A stretch of 64,000 nucleotides of DNA from Hemicordylus capensis (GCF_027244095.1 NC_069657.1:150222857-150286856); one strand, 5' to 3'. Numbered from the stretch's first letter, positions 1-33,059 are shown. Made by a program: numbers and translations. Notes: a model not told the origin generated them from the letters alone.

Positions 1-1135
1 CTCTATGGCTGCCCGAGGGCTTTGGAACGCATTCCCTGACAAGAGCTTATCCATCTCTGGCTGCCTTTAAAAAGACCTGTTTCCTCAGGCTTTTTGTTTA
101 AAATATTTTTGTTCTAATTGTTTTTATTCTGTTACGGTTTTGTATTTTTAAACTATGTAACTTGGCCTTTGCCCTATGGGGTGCCACAGGGATCTATTCT
201 GCCCCCACTGCTGTTTAACATTTACATGAAACCTCTGGGAGAGGTCATCCATGGGTGTGGGCTGTGGTGCTTCTGGACCCAACGTTGTCCTTGGAGGTGC
301 AGGTGGCAGTGGTGTGCAGAAGTGCCTCTTACCAACTACGGCTGGTACACCAGCTGCCACCCTTCTTGGAGAAGTTGGACCTGATCTCGGTCAATCATGC
401 GTTGGTAACATCCAGATTGGACTACTGCAATGCTCTCTACATGGGGCTGCCCTTGAAGACTGTTCAGAAGCTTCAGCTGGTCCAGAATGCTGCTACAAGT
501 GTGCTCGTGGGTGCAAGTTGCTTTATGAGTATCACATCCATCCTGCGGTAGCTTCATTGGTTACCGGTCTGCTTCCAGGCTAGATTCAAGGTACTGGTCT
601 TGACCTTTAAAGCCCTACACGGCTTGGGGATGGGGTACCTGTCGGACCACATTCACCCATATGAACCTGCCAGGGCCCCCCACTCAGGCCCTGCTCAGGG
701 CCCCGCCACTAACAGAGATCTGGTTGGTGGGGACTAGAGACAGGGCCTTTTGGGTTGTGGCCCCTCAGCTTTGGAATGCCCTCCCTGAAGAGCTTCACCA
801 TGCTCCCTCCTTCGGTGTTTAAAAAACACAACTAAAAATACATCTTTTTAAAGAGGCCTTTTAATGCTCCATCTTTGGTTATATCTAGTAGGTTCTTTAG
901 TTTTTAGTCTTTTTATAACTCTCAATTTTTAGCTTTTAAAATAACTTTTAATTTGAAACTTAATACTGATTGTGGTTTTTAGCTTGACTTCTAACGTGTT
1001 TACTTAATTTGGTTAATTTTATTACTTTTATTTTACATTGTATCTATTTTATTGTTGTGAGCCGCCCTGAGCAATAGTGTACTGGAGGGGCGGGGTATAA
1101 TTTTTTAAATAAATGCATAATAAATAAATGTACAC
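1..1135 (+). mobile_element. L2-like LINE, 3' ends of at least two copies
   Basis: 1-155 is the end of one copy (the C-terminal AAPRALE-type frame is broken). From about 165 a second copy reads YGVPQGSILPPLLFNIYM (RT motif), then LVTSRLDYCNALYMGLPLK and LQLVQNAA, typical of L2/CR1-supergroup ORF2. It ends with AT-rich 3' UTR, GAGCCGCCCTGAGC and an (ATAA)-type tail. Internal sequence is missing and frames are interrupted. Confidence 0.75.
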
Positions 1136-1269
1136 TGCCTAGGGATACACATATCAGGTGGTCTGTAGATATGATTGATAAACAAACAAGCACATTTATT
1201 TTCTAATGCCAGCAATTATCTTTTTATCTTTTGTTCTGTAAATATCTGCAGTAGCCACAGTGCTGTGGC

Positions 1270-1545
1270 GGACACTAAAGTTAACCCCTGCTAACTTGGT
1301 AAAAAAGGCACTTTTTAACATGGTGATTCTCTTTATTTAGCAGGGGGAGAGTAACTGGCCCTATCCACCCCCAGCACAGTACCACCAGTGACTGTTGCTG
1401 GTGTCTATCTTATATTTCTTTTTAGATTGTGAGCCCTTTGGGGACAGGAAGCCATCTTATTTATTTATTTATTTCTCTGTGTAAACTGCCCTGAGCCATT
1501 TTTGGAAGGGCAGTATAGAAATCAAATTAATAATAATAATAATTT
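1270..1545 (+). repeat. L2-tailed dispersed repeat
   Basis: Non-coding repeat with GCAGGGGGAGAGTAACTGGC, a TTTTAGATTGTGAGCCCTTT block and a GCCATTTTTGGAAGGGCAG end followed by (AAT)n. The same unit recurs at 7213-7490, 22214-22420, 25360-25605, 58055-58480 and in part at 32815-32885. The 3' end resembles L2 tails, so it is probably mobilised by L2. Confidence 0.7.
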
Positions 1546-1909
1546 TCAAGAGACCAGCCATATGAACAGTGTTTCAATGCAGTTATATAATATTGCTTCA
1601 TAAGAACTACCTTGGTCCATCCTTATTGTACATTAGAGTCACTGGATCCTACCCTTTGATATGTTAAGTTACTCATTACTGAATAAGTCATTATTTTACT
1701 GAATAACTTGTTTTACCTGTTAATGCCTTTCATCCATCAAGGCACAGGGTGGTTTGGGGTGGGGGAGAGTTAATCACCAGATATAATTTTACATAAAAGT
1801 AGCTCCTAAGATATCTTCCCAGTTGATCAGACATGAATGTCCTCAAGGGTCCCAGTCTTTGTTCCCTGTGTAACCCAGATGTTCTAACACCCAACCAGTC
1901 TGACAAAGA

Positions 1910-2230
1910 GACTGTTCACACAAGCAGCTAAGCCTGGGCTTGGCTGCCCGTGAGAACCACTTGGATCTGCACGGATCCTGGCGGCGCTGCGGCACTAAAC
2001 CCAGCGCCAAAGCCTGGCTCGTAGCCGAGGTTAAGGCACATACATGCCCTTAACCTCGGCTTCGGGATTGTGTGTCAGCACAAGCTGCTTGCAGCTCGCG
2101 CTGGACACAGAGATGGGAGCCTAGAGCACCTGTCCGCTGGGCGAATTCCCCAGTGCACTGTGCTCGGCATTGTGGGATTCTCGAGGCTGGGACAATGAGT
2201 CCCAGTCTCTGTTTGCCCAATTGCTGGGAG
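1910..2230 (+). mobile_element. Non-autonomous DNA transposon-like element (GTGCACTG family)
   Basis: CpG-rich relative to its surroundings, with nested inverted segments (GGTTAAGGCA against GCCCTTAACC) and the block CCCCAGTGCACTGTG..GCATTGTGGGAT. Related copies are at 15625-16050, 39870-40335 and 40745-41150. Superfamily not settled. Confidence 0.5.
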
Positions 2231-2403
2231 CAGCAGTCAAATGTGTGAATAGCTCAATGTGTTTTGTTGTTCCACACCCCCTTACGGTCCATGCCTTTGT
2301 ATCACTAATAGAGATAAGACAGGTTTGGCTATCCAAACAAGGCTGCTGTTCCTGATGGCATCATCCAGGTCTTCTCCTGAATTGAAAGTTAACCCAGTCT
2401 CTG

Positions 2404-2565
2404 GGTAAAGGTAAAGGTAAAGTTGTGCCATTGAGTCGGTGTCGATTCCTGGCGATCACAGGGCCATGTGGTTTTCTTTGGTAGAATACAGGAGCGGTAT
2501 ACCATTGTCATCTCCCGCACAGTATGAGATGATGCCTTTCAGCATCTTCCTACTACACTCTTAAT
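2404..2565 (-). mobile_element. Sauria-type SINE, 3' part
   Basis: Minus-strand copy lacking the tRNA head. It shows the conserved 3' region (rc of GTGTCGATTCCTGGCGA, CATGTGGTTTTCTTTGG, TAGAATACAGGAG) and ends in an ACCTTTACC-type tail like BovB. Confidence 0.8.
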
Positions 2566-3230
2566 CCAAATTTATCCCAAACTACTTTGATTCTCTATAG
2601 TTGGTTTGAAGTGTTGCTAGTAAGGGGTAGGGAACTGAGGTGTGCTGGTCAGGATTTGGATGTCTGACCCACACTCTTCAGAGGTGGTGTCCCCAAACAC
2701 TCTGGCTTTGTGGCTTTCCTGCCTTCCACTTCGTTGCTGTAACTCTCTGGTGAATAAAGGACAGGCTAGTGAAGCCCATGATAAGTTTGTGCCTTGGAAC
2801 AGTTGGGGTCAGAGGGGTCTAATGCCTAGAGGAAGACAAGTGGAAGTTTCCTGTTACTGCTTATTGCAAGCCAAAAAGCTGGATACACATTTTAAACAAA
2901 ACAAAACAAATAGATTTGGTGAAATGGTAGCAACTGAGTGTAAATTGAGTGGTAAAGCTTGAGTGTCAGACTCCTCTTGCAGATTCAGCACAGTCAGGGC
3001 TTCTGAATCACTTGGTGAGTTAATTCATATGGGACCTTCCCATGACAAGCTATTTCGCACATTTGTCACCTGATGCTCTATTCACGCTTCAGATTTGTAT
3101 CTGCAGCAGCCACAGTGCTGTGGCAGACACTAAATTGACCAGAGCTGTTTCTGCTCCCAGGGAGGTGAGGAGCTGCAGCCAGCAATGGATATACTCCCTA
3201 ATTACAAGCCACAGTCAGTTGTTTACTCAC

Positions 3231-23566
<20,336 letters not shown>

Positions 23567-23850
23567 TTAGAATGGCTTTCTGCCAAGATTTGCCTTTAGA
23601 TCAGACACAAAACTGGTCAGCCACAGAGCATGAGAGCAGATAAGCAGCCCAGAGGCCCTCGGAAAACAGAGCAGCCAGCAGAGAGTGCAAATTCCGAAAG
23701 TGAGCTCAGCTTGCTGTGTTCAAGATTTCATAGAGAACCAAAAGAAGGAAGTGCTCTTGACTTTAGAAAATAGTAAGGGATCATATAAACGTTTCTCTGC
23801 CCTCTGTGCAACCCTGTGTATATTTAGCTGTCACAAGGGAAGTGATCCCC
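23567..23850 (-). promoter_or_regulatory. SLC11A1: SLC11A1 5' UTR and proximal promoter candidate
   Basis: Upstream flank of exon 1. It carries two ETS/PU.1-like cores on the plus strand: AAAAGAAGGAAGTG at 23740-23753 and AAGGGAAGTG at 23835-23844, with a TATA-like TTTATATGA (minus strand) near 23779-23788. PU.1 control of SLC11A1 in myeloid cells is known in mammals; its use here is inference. The transcription start cannot be placed. A 460-bp SINE composite begins 543 bp upstream of the ATG. Confidence 0.35.
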
Positions 23851-24108
23851 TCCCCTCATGGTCGCTTTTTATGTTGTTAGAAGCACAAATCAGTAACACC
23901 TCAGAGAAACTTGTTTGTATCCTTACATTACAGAGAAATGATACTGTCTCATAATATGTGTTTTCAAAATTCTAATGATTTACTGGCTCTCAGTTCTTGG
24001 TTTAGAAAATTCTACAGTTGTTGTTTTAAGATACAAACTAGATAGGATTGCCACTTTCCCCCCTAGCCCTGCTATGTCTTTAACAGAAAGATGACATATT
24101 AAAATAGA

Positions 24109-24568
24109 TAGGAACATAGGAAGCTGCCATATACTGAGTCAGACTATTGGTCTATCTAGCTCAGTATTGTCTACCCAGACTGGCAGCGCAAGGTTGCAGG
24201 CAGGAATCTCTCTCAGCCCTATCTTGGAGAAGCCAGGGAGGGAACTTGAAACCTTCTGCTCTTCCCAGAGCGGCTTCATCCCCTGAGGGGAATATCTTAC
24301 AGTGCTCACACTTCTAGTCTCCCATTCATATGCAACCAGGGTGGACCTTGCTTAGCTAAGGGGACAAGTCATGCTTGCTAGCACAAGATCAGCTCTCCTC
24401 TCCATCACAAAGATCATGTGAAGCTTTTATCATCATTTAATACCATGTCAGGAAACGCTTCGCCTTCTAAATTTGGGGGTGTCAGGATGCTGTTCAAGGT
24501 ACAGGAGGCATCTTCGGGAGTTGTTGGCAAGCTGACAATATGGCAATCCTAAAGAAATTACATCCTGT
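24109..24568 (-). mobile_element. 5S-headed SINE with 160-bp 5' extension (composite, copy 2)
   Basis: Same 460-bp unit as 10048-10507, same length and orientation, about a dozen differences by eye (about 97% identity). Lies 543 bp upstream of the SLC11A1 start codon. Confidence 0.85.
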
Positions 24569-25359
24569 GATGATGGAGAATCTGAAAAACCAGACATCCC
24601 AAAGATGCCTAATTAACTTAGAAGTGGTATATGCTGTTCTTGATTAAATCTGCAAATATACTACAGGTACATACTGTATAAAGCTGCCAATTTTCTTTTG
24701 GCAGGTTCCCTGGGCTTCTGCGTGACAGACAGATCTTCATCAAGTGAAACTGACAATTATATCCTTAGAATCACAGCCTGGTTACAACTCATGTCTTGTA
24801 GAAGCTCAAACACCTACAAGATTGAATTCCACGCTTCCTACAAAATACAGCCCAATACAGTATCCTGGGCTCTGTTTGCAGCGAAACACTTTATCATCTG
24901 ATCTGGCTATGGTTTTCTGCAAAGCTTCAATGGCAGCTGTAGGAAATCTTGAGTACACAGAGCAAGCACCAACCTTGCCAATGTTCCTAGTGACACAAAG
25001 CAGGTCAGTCCCATGCTGCACTGCCTGTACTCTGTGCTCCAGTGACGAGAAATTGAGGTCAGGAGCATAAAACCGAAGGGCCTTTGGTGAGCCAGCATTC
25101 CTCACTGCCCTTTCTCCAAGAGATTCAAGGTAGTGTACATGGAGTTATCTTGCTTTCTTCCCAAAATAAACCTCTGAGATAGGCGAAGCTCCGAGATAGT
25201 AGCGTGCCCTCTGACAATTGACTGATGAAAACAGGGACATGCCAGTGGATATGAAGGGGACAAGTCCAAGCAATGTGGGAGGCTCAGGGTGCAATGTGTA
25301 GCTGGGATGCATGGCGTACAAATGAAAAACTGGCAATAAAGTGCAAGCAGAGGTGAAGG

Positions 25360-25605
25360 GCACCTTTTAACGTGGTGATTCTCTTTATTTAGCAAGGGGA
25401 AAGTAACTGGCCCTCTCCACCCCCAGCACAGTACCTCCAGTGACTGCTGCTGGTGTCTAACATGTTTCTTTTTAGATTGTGAGCCCTTTGGGGACAGGGA
25501 GCCATATTATTTATTTATTATTTCTCTGTGTAAACCACCCTGAGCCATTTTTGGAAGGGCGGTATAGAAATTGAATTAATAATAATAATAATAATAATAA
25601 TAATG
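25360..25605 (+). repeat. L2-tailed dispersed repeat
   Basis: CACCTTTTAACGTGGTGATT ... TTTTAGATTGTGAGCCC ... GAGCCATTTTTGGAAGGGCG then (AAT)n. Plus strand, well preserved. Confidence 0.75.
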
Positions 25606-25694
25606 ATTGATGATTCCAGATTACCAAAGCAGATGAGCTAAGCCCATACTCTCTAACATTTTGCAGATGAAAATAGGGATACACCTGTAACAAC

Positions 25695-26504
25695 CAGGGG
25701 CATAAGATGCTTGCCGGCAGACAGAGGTCCAGCTGACAGCCCCCATGCCATTGGAAATTGGCTCACGCGCCCTGCCCACGCCCCCTTCATCAACATCAGG
25801 TGCAGGGTGTGTGGTCTGTATTGGGAACAGGGCCTCTTAGCTTCACTCTCAATTCTCCTCAGTCAGTGGTTTCAGCCTGTCTGGCAGCAACTTCCTCTGC
25901 CTCAGGAATGCTTGCCTAAGGTCACCTAGTGAGTTCATCACAGAGGTGAGATTTGGACCAAGGAGTCCCGATTCATAGCTCAGTCTCTGAGACACTAGCT
26001 CCCAATGCTCCAAGCACTGAATTGGTGTGCCTGGGGTCGGTTTCTAACAGCTGCAGAATTACAGGCCTTATACAACCAGAAGGGAGACATCTCATCTGTT
26101 GTCCTCTATTGCTCCCATATGACTGCAGTGTTGGTTTTAGTATGGCAGATTAGTATGGTTTTAGTGTATCACCTGACATTGACGCAGGGGACATGGTCAC
26201 TGCCCGGGAGAGGGACTGCTTGACTCTTCTCCTGATGTTCTCCAGTCAAAGCTGACTGGCTGGGGCTTTCTTTCTCTCCCTCACTGGGAGTGAAGCAGGG
26301 AAAGAAGCCCCCACCAGTGAGCACCAGAATGAAGCACTAGCAGAGCAGGAAAGGGGCACACCTCACGCTCCCAGGATCAAGTGCTTTTTTTCACCAGGTG
26401 GGTGCAGGAGGGGGCAAGGGGGTGCTCTGGAGGAGGAGGAAGGGGTGGCCTGGCAGCCCGGAGATGCTTCCCCCCCCCACCGCTCCATTATCCCTATGCC
26501 CCTA
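25695..26504. mobile_element. hAT-like non-autonomous transposon (about 810 bp)
   Basis: Ends CAGGGGCATAAGATG and CCCTATGCCCCTA; flanks GTAACAAC and CTAACAAT agree at 6 of 8. The interior includes a MIR-like piece (AAGGTCACCTAGTGAG, GAGATTTGGACCAAGGAG) near 25915-26010. No transposase frame. Confidence 0.5.
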
Positions 26505-27287
26505 CTAACAATCAACTCTCATACTAAGGATTACTGCCCAACTCCCCGACCCACTATTACACATTGCTGAAGACTGGATTCCACGCCGTATATGTTACAC
26601 ACTGCATAGTACCTTATGGCTGTGCATACAGTTACATTCAGATATGTGTTGCATTCATTTGGAGATGTAATTTCTAGAGCCTGGAGAGGGAGCTGAATCC
26701 TGAAGAAAGACAACTCTAGCAACTCACATGAGGGTGGGGGGAGGGCATCCTCAAGAGGCAAAAATAAGGACAAAATTGGGACTGATTCCAGAAAATAGGG
26801 ACAGCTGGAGCCTATGCAGTAACGCTCTTCGGATGACATAAACTTGTGCAGCGAACATCTGTAGATAGAAATGCAGGATCATGGTGGCAGCAGGCCCACA
26901 ATTCCATTCCCTTTCCTATGCATCTTCCTTGTCCATGGTGACTGATTTCCTTTTTGCGACCTCATGACTTTATATTCCCTGTATTCCTGCAAGGATTTCC
27001 CAGCATGTTTCAGGTCTTGAGTGACTCCTGCAATATGTTGATGCTGCTGTTACTGACATCTGATGGTGGGATAGCCTCAGGCAGGGACAACAGAGGAAGG
27101 GTAGTAGTGACAGACTGCCCCCATATTTATCAGATTCACAGGCAATACAACATGTGACTCTTATAGGCCAAATATTCAAGGGAGTTTAGGGTGTCATTTG
27201 ACATGGATTTCTGGGCAATCATAGAGTAGCCTGTCCCTGCAGCCTTTGAAGATTGTCCTTTTTTGTTTCTTTCCTGAAAGACTTCAG

Positions 27288-27600
27288 AATGAGGAGAGGA
27301 GAGCTGGTCTTGTGGTAGCAAGCATGACTTGTCCCCATAGCTAAGCAGGGTCTGCCCTGGTTGCATATGAATGGGAGACTTGAGGTGTGAGCACTGCAAG
27401 ATATTCCCCTCAGGGGATGGAGCTACCGCTCTGGGAAGAGCAGAAGGTTCCAAGTTCCCTCCCTGGCTTCTCCAAGATAGAGCTGAGAGAGATTCCTGCC
27501 TGCTACCTTGGAGAAGCCGCTGCTAGTCTGTGAAGACAATATTGAGCTAGATAGACAAATGGTCTGACTCAGTATTTGGCAGCTTCCTATGTTCCTATGA
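27288..27600 (+). mobile_element. 5S-headed SINE, full length
   Basis: GGAGAGCTGGTCTTGTGG head, AGCTAAGCAGGGTCTGCCCT and ATGAATGGGAGACTTGAGG blocks, 3' end GGCAGCTTCCTATGTTCCTA. No 160-bp extension. Confidence 0.85.
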
Positions 27601-27609
27601 CAGCTGTGT

Positions 27610-30120
27610 GTAGAGCTAAGACACTGCAACCTTACAGGTAAGCTTGTATACAGTATGTTGGAAACAAATAAATGGGAGTGCTATTCTCCTTTCGAGAGTG
27701 CTATTCATTCTGAAACAAAATCTCATTCAGCTATTTCCCAACAATGCAATATATTAACTGAGGAAGTCCATATCTCAGAAACACTTGAGGAAGTATACAG
27801 TATATTTTGCATTTCTTTACCTGGGACATGAAGGAAACCACCCTCTGTTTTGTTCTACTTGTTTTCACTTTTCTCTGGACTGGGCTTGAATTGTGCTTTA
27901 ATGCCTTACAGTTTCTTTCATTCTTTCCCATACTCAGTATTATTCCCCTCCACTTCCCCGCCCCGCCAATGTACTTAATGAAAGAACCTTCATTTTACAA
28001 ACAAAAATTTAAAAAGCAAGAGCAATCAAAACTAACAATAATTAAGAATCTCTGCATCTTGACAGTGGTAACTGGTTGTCTATCTGAACAGAGCCTGCCA
28101 CATTGCAGGTTTCGTAGTGAAGTGAAATAGATACTAGTCCATATCAAACAAATGTTATTGCCAGGTCATCACAAACGGGGTCAAACAGGAGTGTGCCAGT
28201 TAGCCATGCCCCTCATGCTGATGTCTTCTTTGGCCATGCCCCTCAGACATCCCAGATTCTGTGAATGTGGGAAGGATGCCTCCCCATGATTTAGCACACT
28301 GGCCCAGAAACAGGAACCCCCCTGCCGCCCCAAGTTCAGTGCTGCCCTTGGCAGACAAACACTGAATCTGGGAGGCAAGGATGTCCAGGGGGCGTGATCA
28401 GGAATCACATCACTACAGAGTGCAGGGCTGGATGTGCTCCTGCTTGCCTGCCTCACGCAATGCCTCTTCTCCCAACAACTCAGTCTGAAGAGGGCTGCTT
28501 TATGCATGAACATAGATTACTCCAGCATGTTCTAGAGAATGTATGCCCCAGAATTTGCACTATGTTTGGCAGATTCCATTGTCAGAGGGGCATTTCAAAA
28601 GTGACACTAAAAACTAGGGGTGTTAACAGATTAAAAGAAGGCACGGTTTATTTTAGCTGTCATGTGCTCCTCTTTTGTTTGCCGCTGTGGATGAGTGGGG
28701 CCTCTTGTGATGGGGCTCCCTCCTATGCTAAAGGGGGCCAAGTGTTGTGTGCCAAAGTCACTTCTGCACTCTGCGTATGCTGGTTCCAATCCATCCCTTA
28801 ATTGCAGTAGGCTGGTCTTGGTGTTGAGCAAACTGCAAGTGCCTGTGGGGAGAAAGTAAAGGCAGGGCCAGAATCCAGGGGATTCTAAGGCAATGCTCTG
28901 TACTGGGCCCACCATACTGCCCTGGCCCCCCACCCTGTGTATCCTGCCCCCCAGTGGTGCCCAGCCACCAGGGGGAAAACCTTTTCAGTATGAAAGCAGT
29001 GCCACCACTGTGTCAGGAACTACCTGGTTGAAACTGAGAACCATGGGTTCCATAAACTGTTGCCCCCATGGCAGAGTGCAGAACTGCAACAGCTTTTGAG
29101 GAATAAAAGACTCAGGCTCGGGACTGGTTCTGCCCAGCCAGATTGGCAGGGGAGGCTCCCCCATGAGGCAAGGTGAGGCAATGTTCTCAGGCAGTAACTG
29201 CACCAAGGGGCAAAAAGCGAGGGCAACCTCACAAAGGTCACCCTACCTGCATACCACTGCTGCCATCCCAGCCTTCTGGCTGCTCCCACTGCCCTCCCTG
29301 TGCAGTTTCCCCCTTGTCTGCCGGCCCACTCCTGATGCCGATTCTGCCCCACCTCCCTCACCAGTGCCACCCCTCTTCCCCTTTGCTAGACTGGCCTCAT
29401 CTTCCCGGTGCACCACAACTGCTGCTTGACGTAGGGTGGTGCAAAGACAGAACTTGAAAGCAGCAATTTTATAATAAAATTAACATTCTAGCCAAATAAG
29501 GTTTATTTTGACAAAAATGGAAACACAAATCAAAACCCAAAATATAGTGCCACTTGTGAAACTGGTCTCAGGAAGAAGGATCTCCTTCTTGGTTGGTGAT
29601 TAAATTCTTGTTGCTTTGTTTGCAAAAGGGAGATTATTCTGTCTCCCAAGAATAAACAATGATGGGCCATATTAATCTGTACCAGATGCTTGTCCAGTTT
29701 TGTACTGGATCCTGCTTCTGTGTCTTAAGCAGGAGCTTGACCTGCAAATATTAGCAAGTGATAATGATTATCTCAGTGTCATCAAAAGCTTCACCTGCTG
29801 GTTTCTGCAGATCAAGCTGCTGTTGAAGGGAAGAGCTGATCAGGCCAGACCGTGGTCTTTCTCCGCTTCCCCTGCCGCACCACCACACCCCAGTCAGTTG
29901 ACACTTCATCTCTTTCTCTAGAGAGAAAGAAACACTGTTTCTAGGAGGAAGTGCCGAGGAATTTTATTAGGCGAAAGTCTCCTGATTTCACCACACTTAA
30001 GAGATATGATCACTACATTACTCACTGCTGAACAAAGTCCTAGACCAGCAGAGTTACTGGCAATCATGTGTGCTTAATGGGAACTGTGACCTAGTACAAC
30101 AAATGTTTGTATTTTTCCAC
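27610..30120. other. Intergenic between SLC11A1 and CATIP
   Basis: No gene recognised. The stretch at 29140-29430 carries the dispersed CATGAGGCAAGGTGAGGC repeat; the remainder shows nothing I can assign. Confidence 0.45.
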
Positions 30121-30129
30121 AGGGCATTA

Positions 30130-30565
30130 AGCCAAATTAGAATAAACTGAACCTTAAATAATAACCTTAATAATATTTTTATTATGAATAATAAATAATA
30201 AATAATCAAATTAATCAAATAATTTTATTATTATTAGTTTAATATATGATTAATTAATCTTTATTTATATAAATTAATTAAATTGTTGGTTTAACAATCA
30301 GTTTTATTAATAATTAAATAATAAACAATAAAATAAAATTAAAATTATTAATTTAATAATTAAATAATAATCTTCAGTAATGTTATTTATGATAAATAAA
30401 TAAAAGGCTTTTAATGAATTTTAATTGGTTTTATATCTTAATTGTTTTAATCATTTTATCCTGTTTTTTAGATTTGTTGTATTCTGACTTATGTACACTG
30501 CCTAGGAATGTACAAGTCAGGTGGTTTATGGATAGATACATAGATAGATAGATAGATAGATAGTT
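30130..30565 (+). repeat. AT-rich tract, L2-like 3' UTR and (GATA)n
   Basis: 30130-30390 is almost pure A/T (ATTTAATAAT-type). 30390-30530 is an L2-like 3' end (TTTTAATCATTTTATCCTG, GTACACTGCCTAGGAATG, GTCAGGTGG), closed by (ATAG)n at 30535-30563. Confidence 0.65.
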
Positions 30566-30649
30566 TCTGTCCCTTTGTCAACATGTGTACTTTCTTACAC
30601 ACATATCTTCATTCCTGTGTCTTTCATAGCTATGTGAGATACAGAAATT

Positions 30650-31365
30650 TTCCCTGTGCAGAGGTAAAAATCAGAGAGGCACCTGTTGAATTTCTACCTG
30701 GGCATTTAAGAACATAAGAACAGCCCTGCTGGATCAGGCACAAGGCCCATCTAGTCCAGCATCCTATTTCAAACAGTGGCCCACCAGATGCCTGTGCAGA
30801 GGTAAAAATCAGAGAGGCACCTGTTGAATTTCTACCTGGGCATTTAAGAACGTAAGAACAGCCCTGCTATTTCAAACAGTGGCCCACCAGATGCCTCTGG
30901 GGAGCCCACAGGCAAGAGGTATGTGCATGCCCCCTCTCCTGCTGTTGCTCCCCTGCAACTGGTACTGAGAGGCATCATGCCTCTGAGGCTGGAGATGGCC
31001 CACAGCCATCAGACTAGTAGCCATTGACAGACCTGCCCTCCATGAATCTGTCTAAGCCCATTTTAAAGCCATCCAAGCTGGTGGCCATCACCACATCCCA
31101 TGGCAAAGAATTCCATAGATTAATAATGTGCTATATGAAAAAGTGCTTCTGCTTGTTGGTCCTAAATTCCCCAACCTTTAGTTTCATGGGGTGACCTCTG
31201 GTTCTAGTATTGTGAGAGAGGGAGAAAAATTTCTGTCTACCCTCTCCACTCCATGCATAATTTTATACACTTTGATCATTTCTCCCCTTAGTTGCCTCTT
31301 TTCCAAGGTAAAGAGCCCCAGATGCTGTAGCCTAGCTTCATAAGGAGGGTGCTCCAGACCCCTGA
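30650..31365 (-). mobile_element. CR1 LINE 3' end with internal duplication
   Basis: Minus strand CR1: GAACATAAGAACAGCCCTGC terminus, then CCACCAGATGCCTCTGGG, CACCACATCCCATGGCA, TTCATGGGGTGACCTCTGG, GTTGCCTCTTTTCCAAGG. The first part, with its flank, occurs twice (30655-30792 and 30793-30890). Confidence 0.85.
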
Positions 31366-31399
31366 TTTCCTACACAAGGTGGCATCTTGGAGAAACACT

Positions 31400-32814
31400 G
31401 TGCTGCTTAGAGAAACATCAGGCAGAAATTTATCAGGTATATCTCTAGCAACTGATTGGGGAAACTGCACCTGTTGGATTTCTGCCTCGACATATCCCTC
31501 CCAAACCCAAGATTGAGCTGAAAGACTAAGACAATATGTGGACACATGGAGCCTAATTTTAATAGTTGGTATAATATATGAGGCAGTACAAGGTTTTTAT
31601 TGCTTACATAGTATGGAGGTTAAGGTAACTAACTTAATGTGCAGTTTCCACACACAAGTGAAAATAGCTAGCACCATAGCTCTCATCTTAATCCAAAGGC
31701 TACAAAACACACAAACACACGAAAACCACTCTATGTGAAAAGTATCTTTCCTTCAAGGTACCACAAGGGTCCAGTAACATTGGGGCAGCATGACCTGCTT
31801 GTCCAGGAAGATGCTTGCCTCATCTCTGGTTCTATCTATGGACTCAGGCTGACTAAAGGAGGCAGAATCAAGCAGGCATTGGGCTGGAAACTGAGAAAAT
31901 GAAGAATGGTGAAGTCATGAGCTGAACAAAAGATGGGCCAAGGAAAAAGTGGGGCTGGGACAAAACCTTACACACATCTCTGTAAGCGGATGGGGGAGTG
32001 AACGGCTGGCTGTGTGCAAGCCTATGGGCAGGAAAGCAGTAGACAAGGAAGGGCTTGGAAGCCGTAGACATAGACAAGTTGGGGACTGTGTGCCCACAAA
32101 ACCAAAAGAGGTTGCAGGAATAGGTCCTAAGAGGGGTCCTGGGCCTTTAGGAGCAGCATAGGAGAATTCAGCCAAGTGTGTCTTCTACCAGTTAACAAAG
32201 ACATTCAGTGTAGCAATGAGGACCAAGAGGCAGAGGGTGGGGCTGAATTTCATGTTCCTTGGGGCAGGGATCTGTTTGTGTGCTTGTGTTCCTCCAAAAA
32301 TTGCCATATACATTTTTGGTATTATGTAACATGAATAATGTTTTACTATTCCTTTTACAGAATCCAGTTAACCAGCCAGTTATTTGGGTTTAGGCAGTCT
32401 TCTAATTTTATTTCAGATACATTTGCATATACATAAACACAAAGGCCTACTTTTATAGTTTAATATTAAACTATAATTAATATTAAATTGAAAAGACATG
32501 TTAGCTACTGGCAGGCCTAGGAACTAATCTGCCCAGCTTACAAAAGTTCTTCACCACATTCTTCTTATTTGTGCAGAACTGATGTCATCTGATGCTGAAC
32601 CATCATCTGGTTTTGCTGAATTGCCAACCAGGAAGTTGTTGAGGTCAAAGTCAAACAACACTCAAGCATGCACAAGGTTAAATATTTCTCTGACAAGCCC
32701 AAATGCTTGGTGGCGATCAATCCAAGTTGCATGCCTAATGAACTATATGTACAAAACAAGGTTAGAACAGGAGAAATCCCGATTCCCACATCACAAATCT
32801 TTATATGCCTTGAA
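31400..32814. other. Intergenic, nothing recognised
   Basis: No gene or named repeat seen; open frames are short and without motifs. Confidence 0.4.
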
Positions 32815-33025
32815 TATTTGTTTGTTTGATTTCTATACTGCCCTTCCAAAAATGGCTCAGGGAGGTAAACTGAGGACCCCAATAAAGGGCTAGTTCTATG
32901 CATTCTCAAACTTGGGTACAAAGATGTTACTGGACTACAACTCCCAACATCCTCATCCACAGAGGCTGGGAAAGAAGGGAGTTGAAGTCCAACAACATCT
33001 GGGATGCAAGTTTGAGAACCAATGG
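32815..33025 (-). repeat. L2-tailed repeat fragment and foldback MITE
   Basis: 32815-32885: TTTCTATACTGCCCTTCC tail fragment. 32911-33025: inverted arms TCTCAAACTTGGG and GCAAGTTTGAGAACC around ACTACAACTCCCAACATCC, a clear foldback element. Confidence 0.7.
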
Positions 33026-33059
33026 CTAGACTTTTGTAAGAAAAATATCCTGTTCATTA

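Noticed and set aside
3090-3135. CCACAGTGCTGTGG palindrome shared with 1253-1275
   Set aside because: Short, part of a diverged dispersed repeat; no evidence for a binding site.
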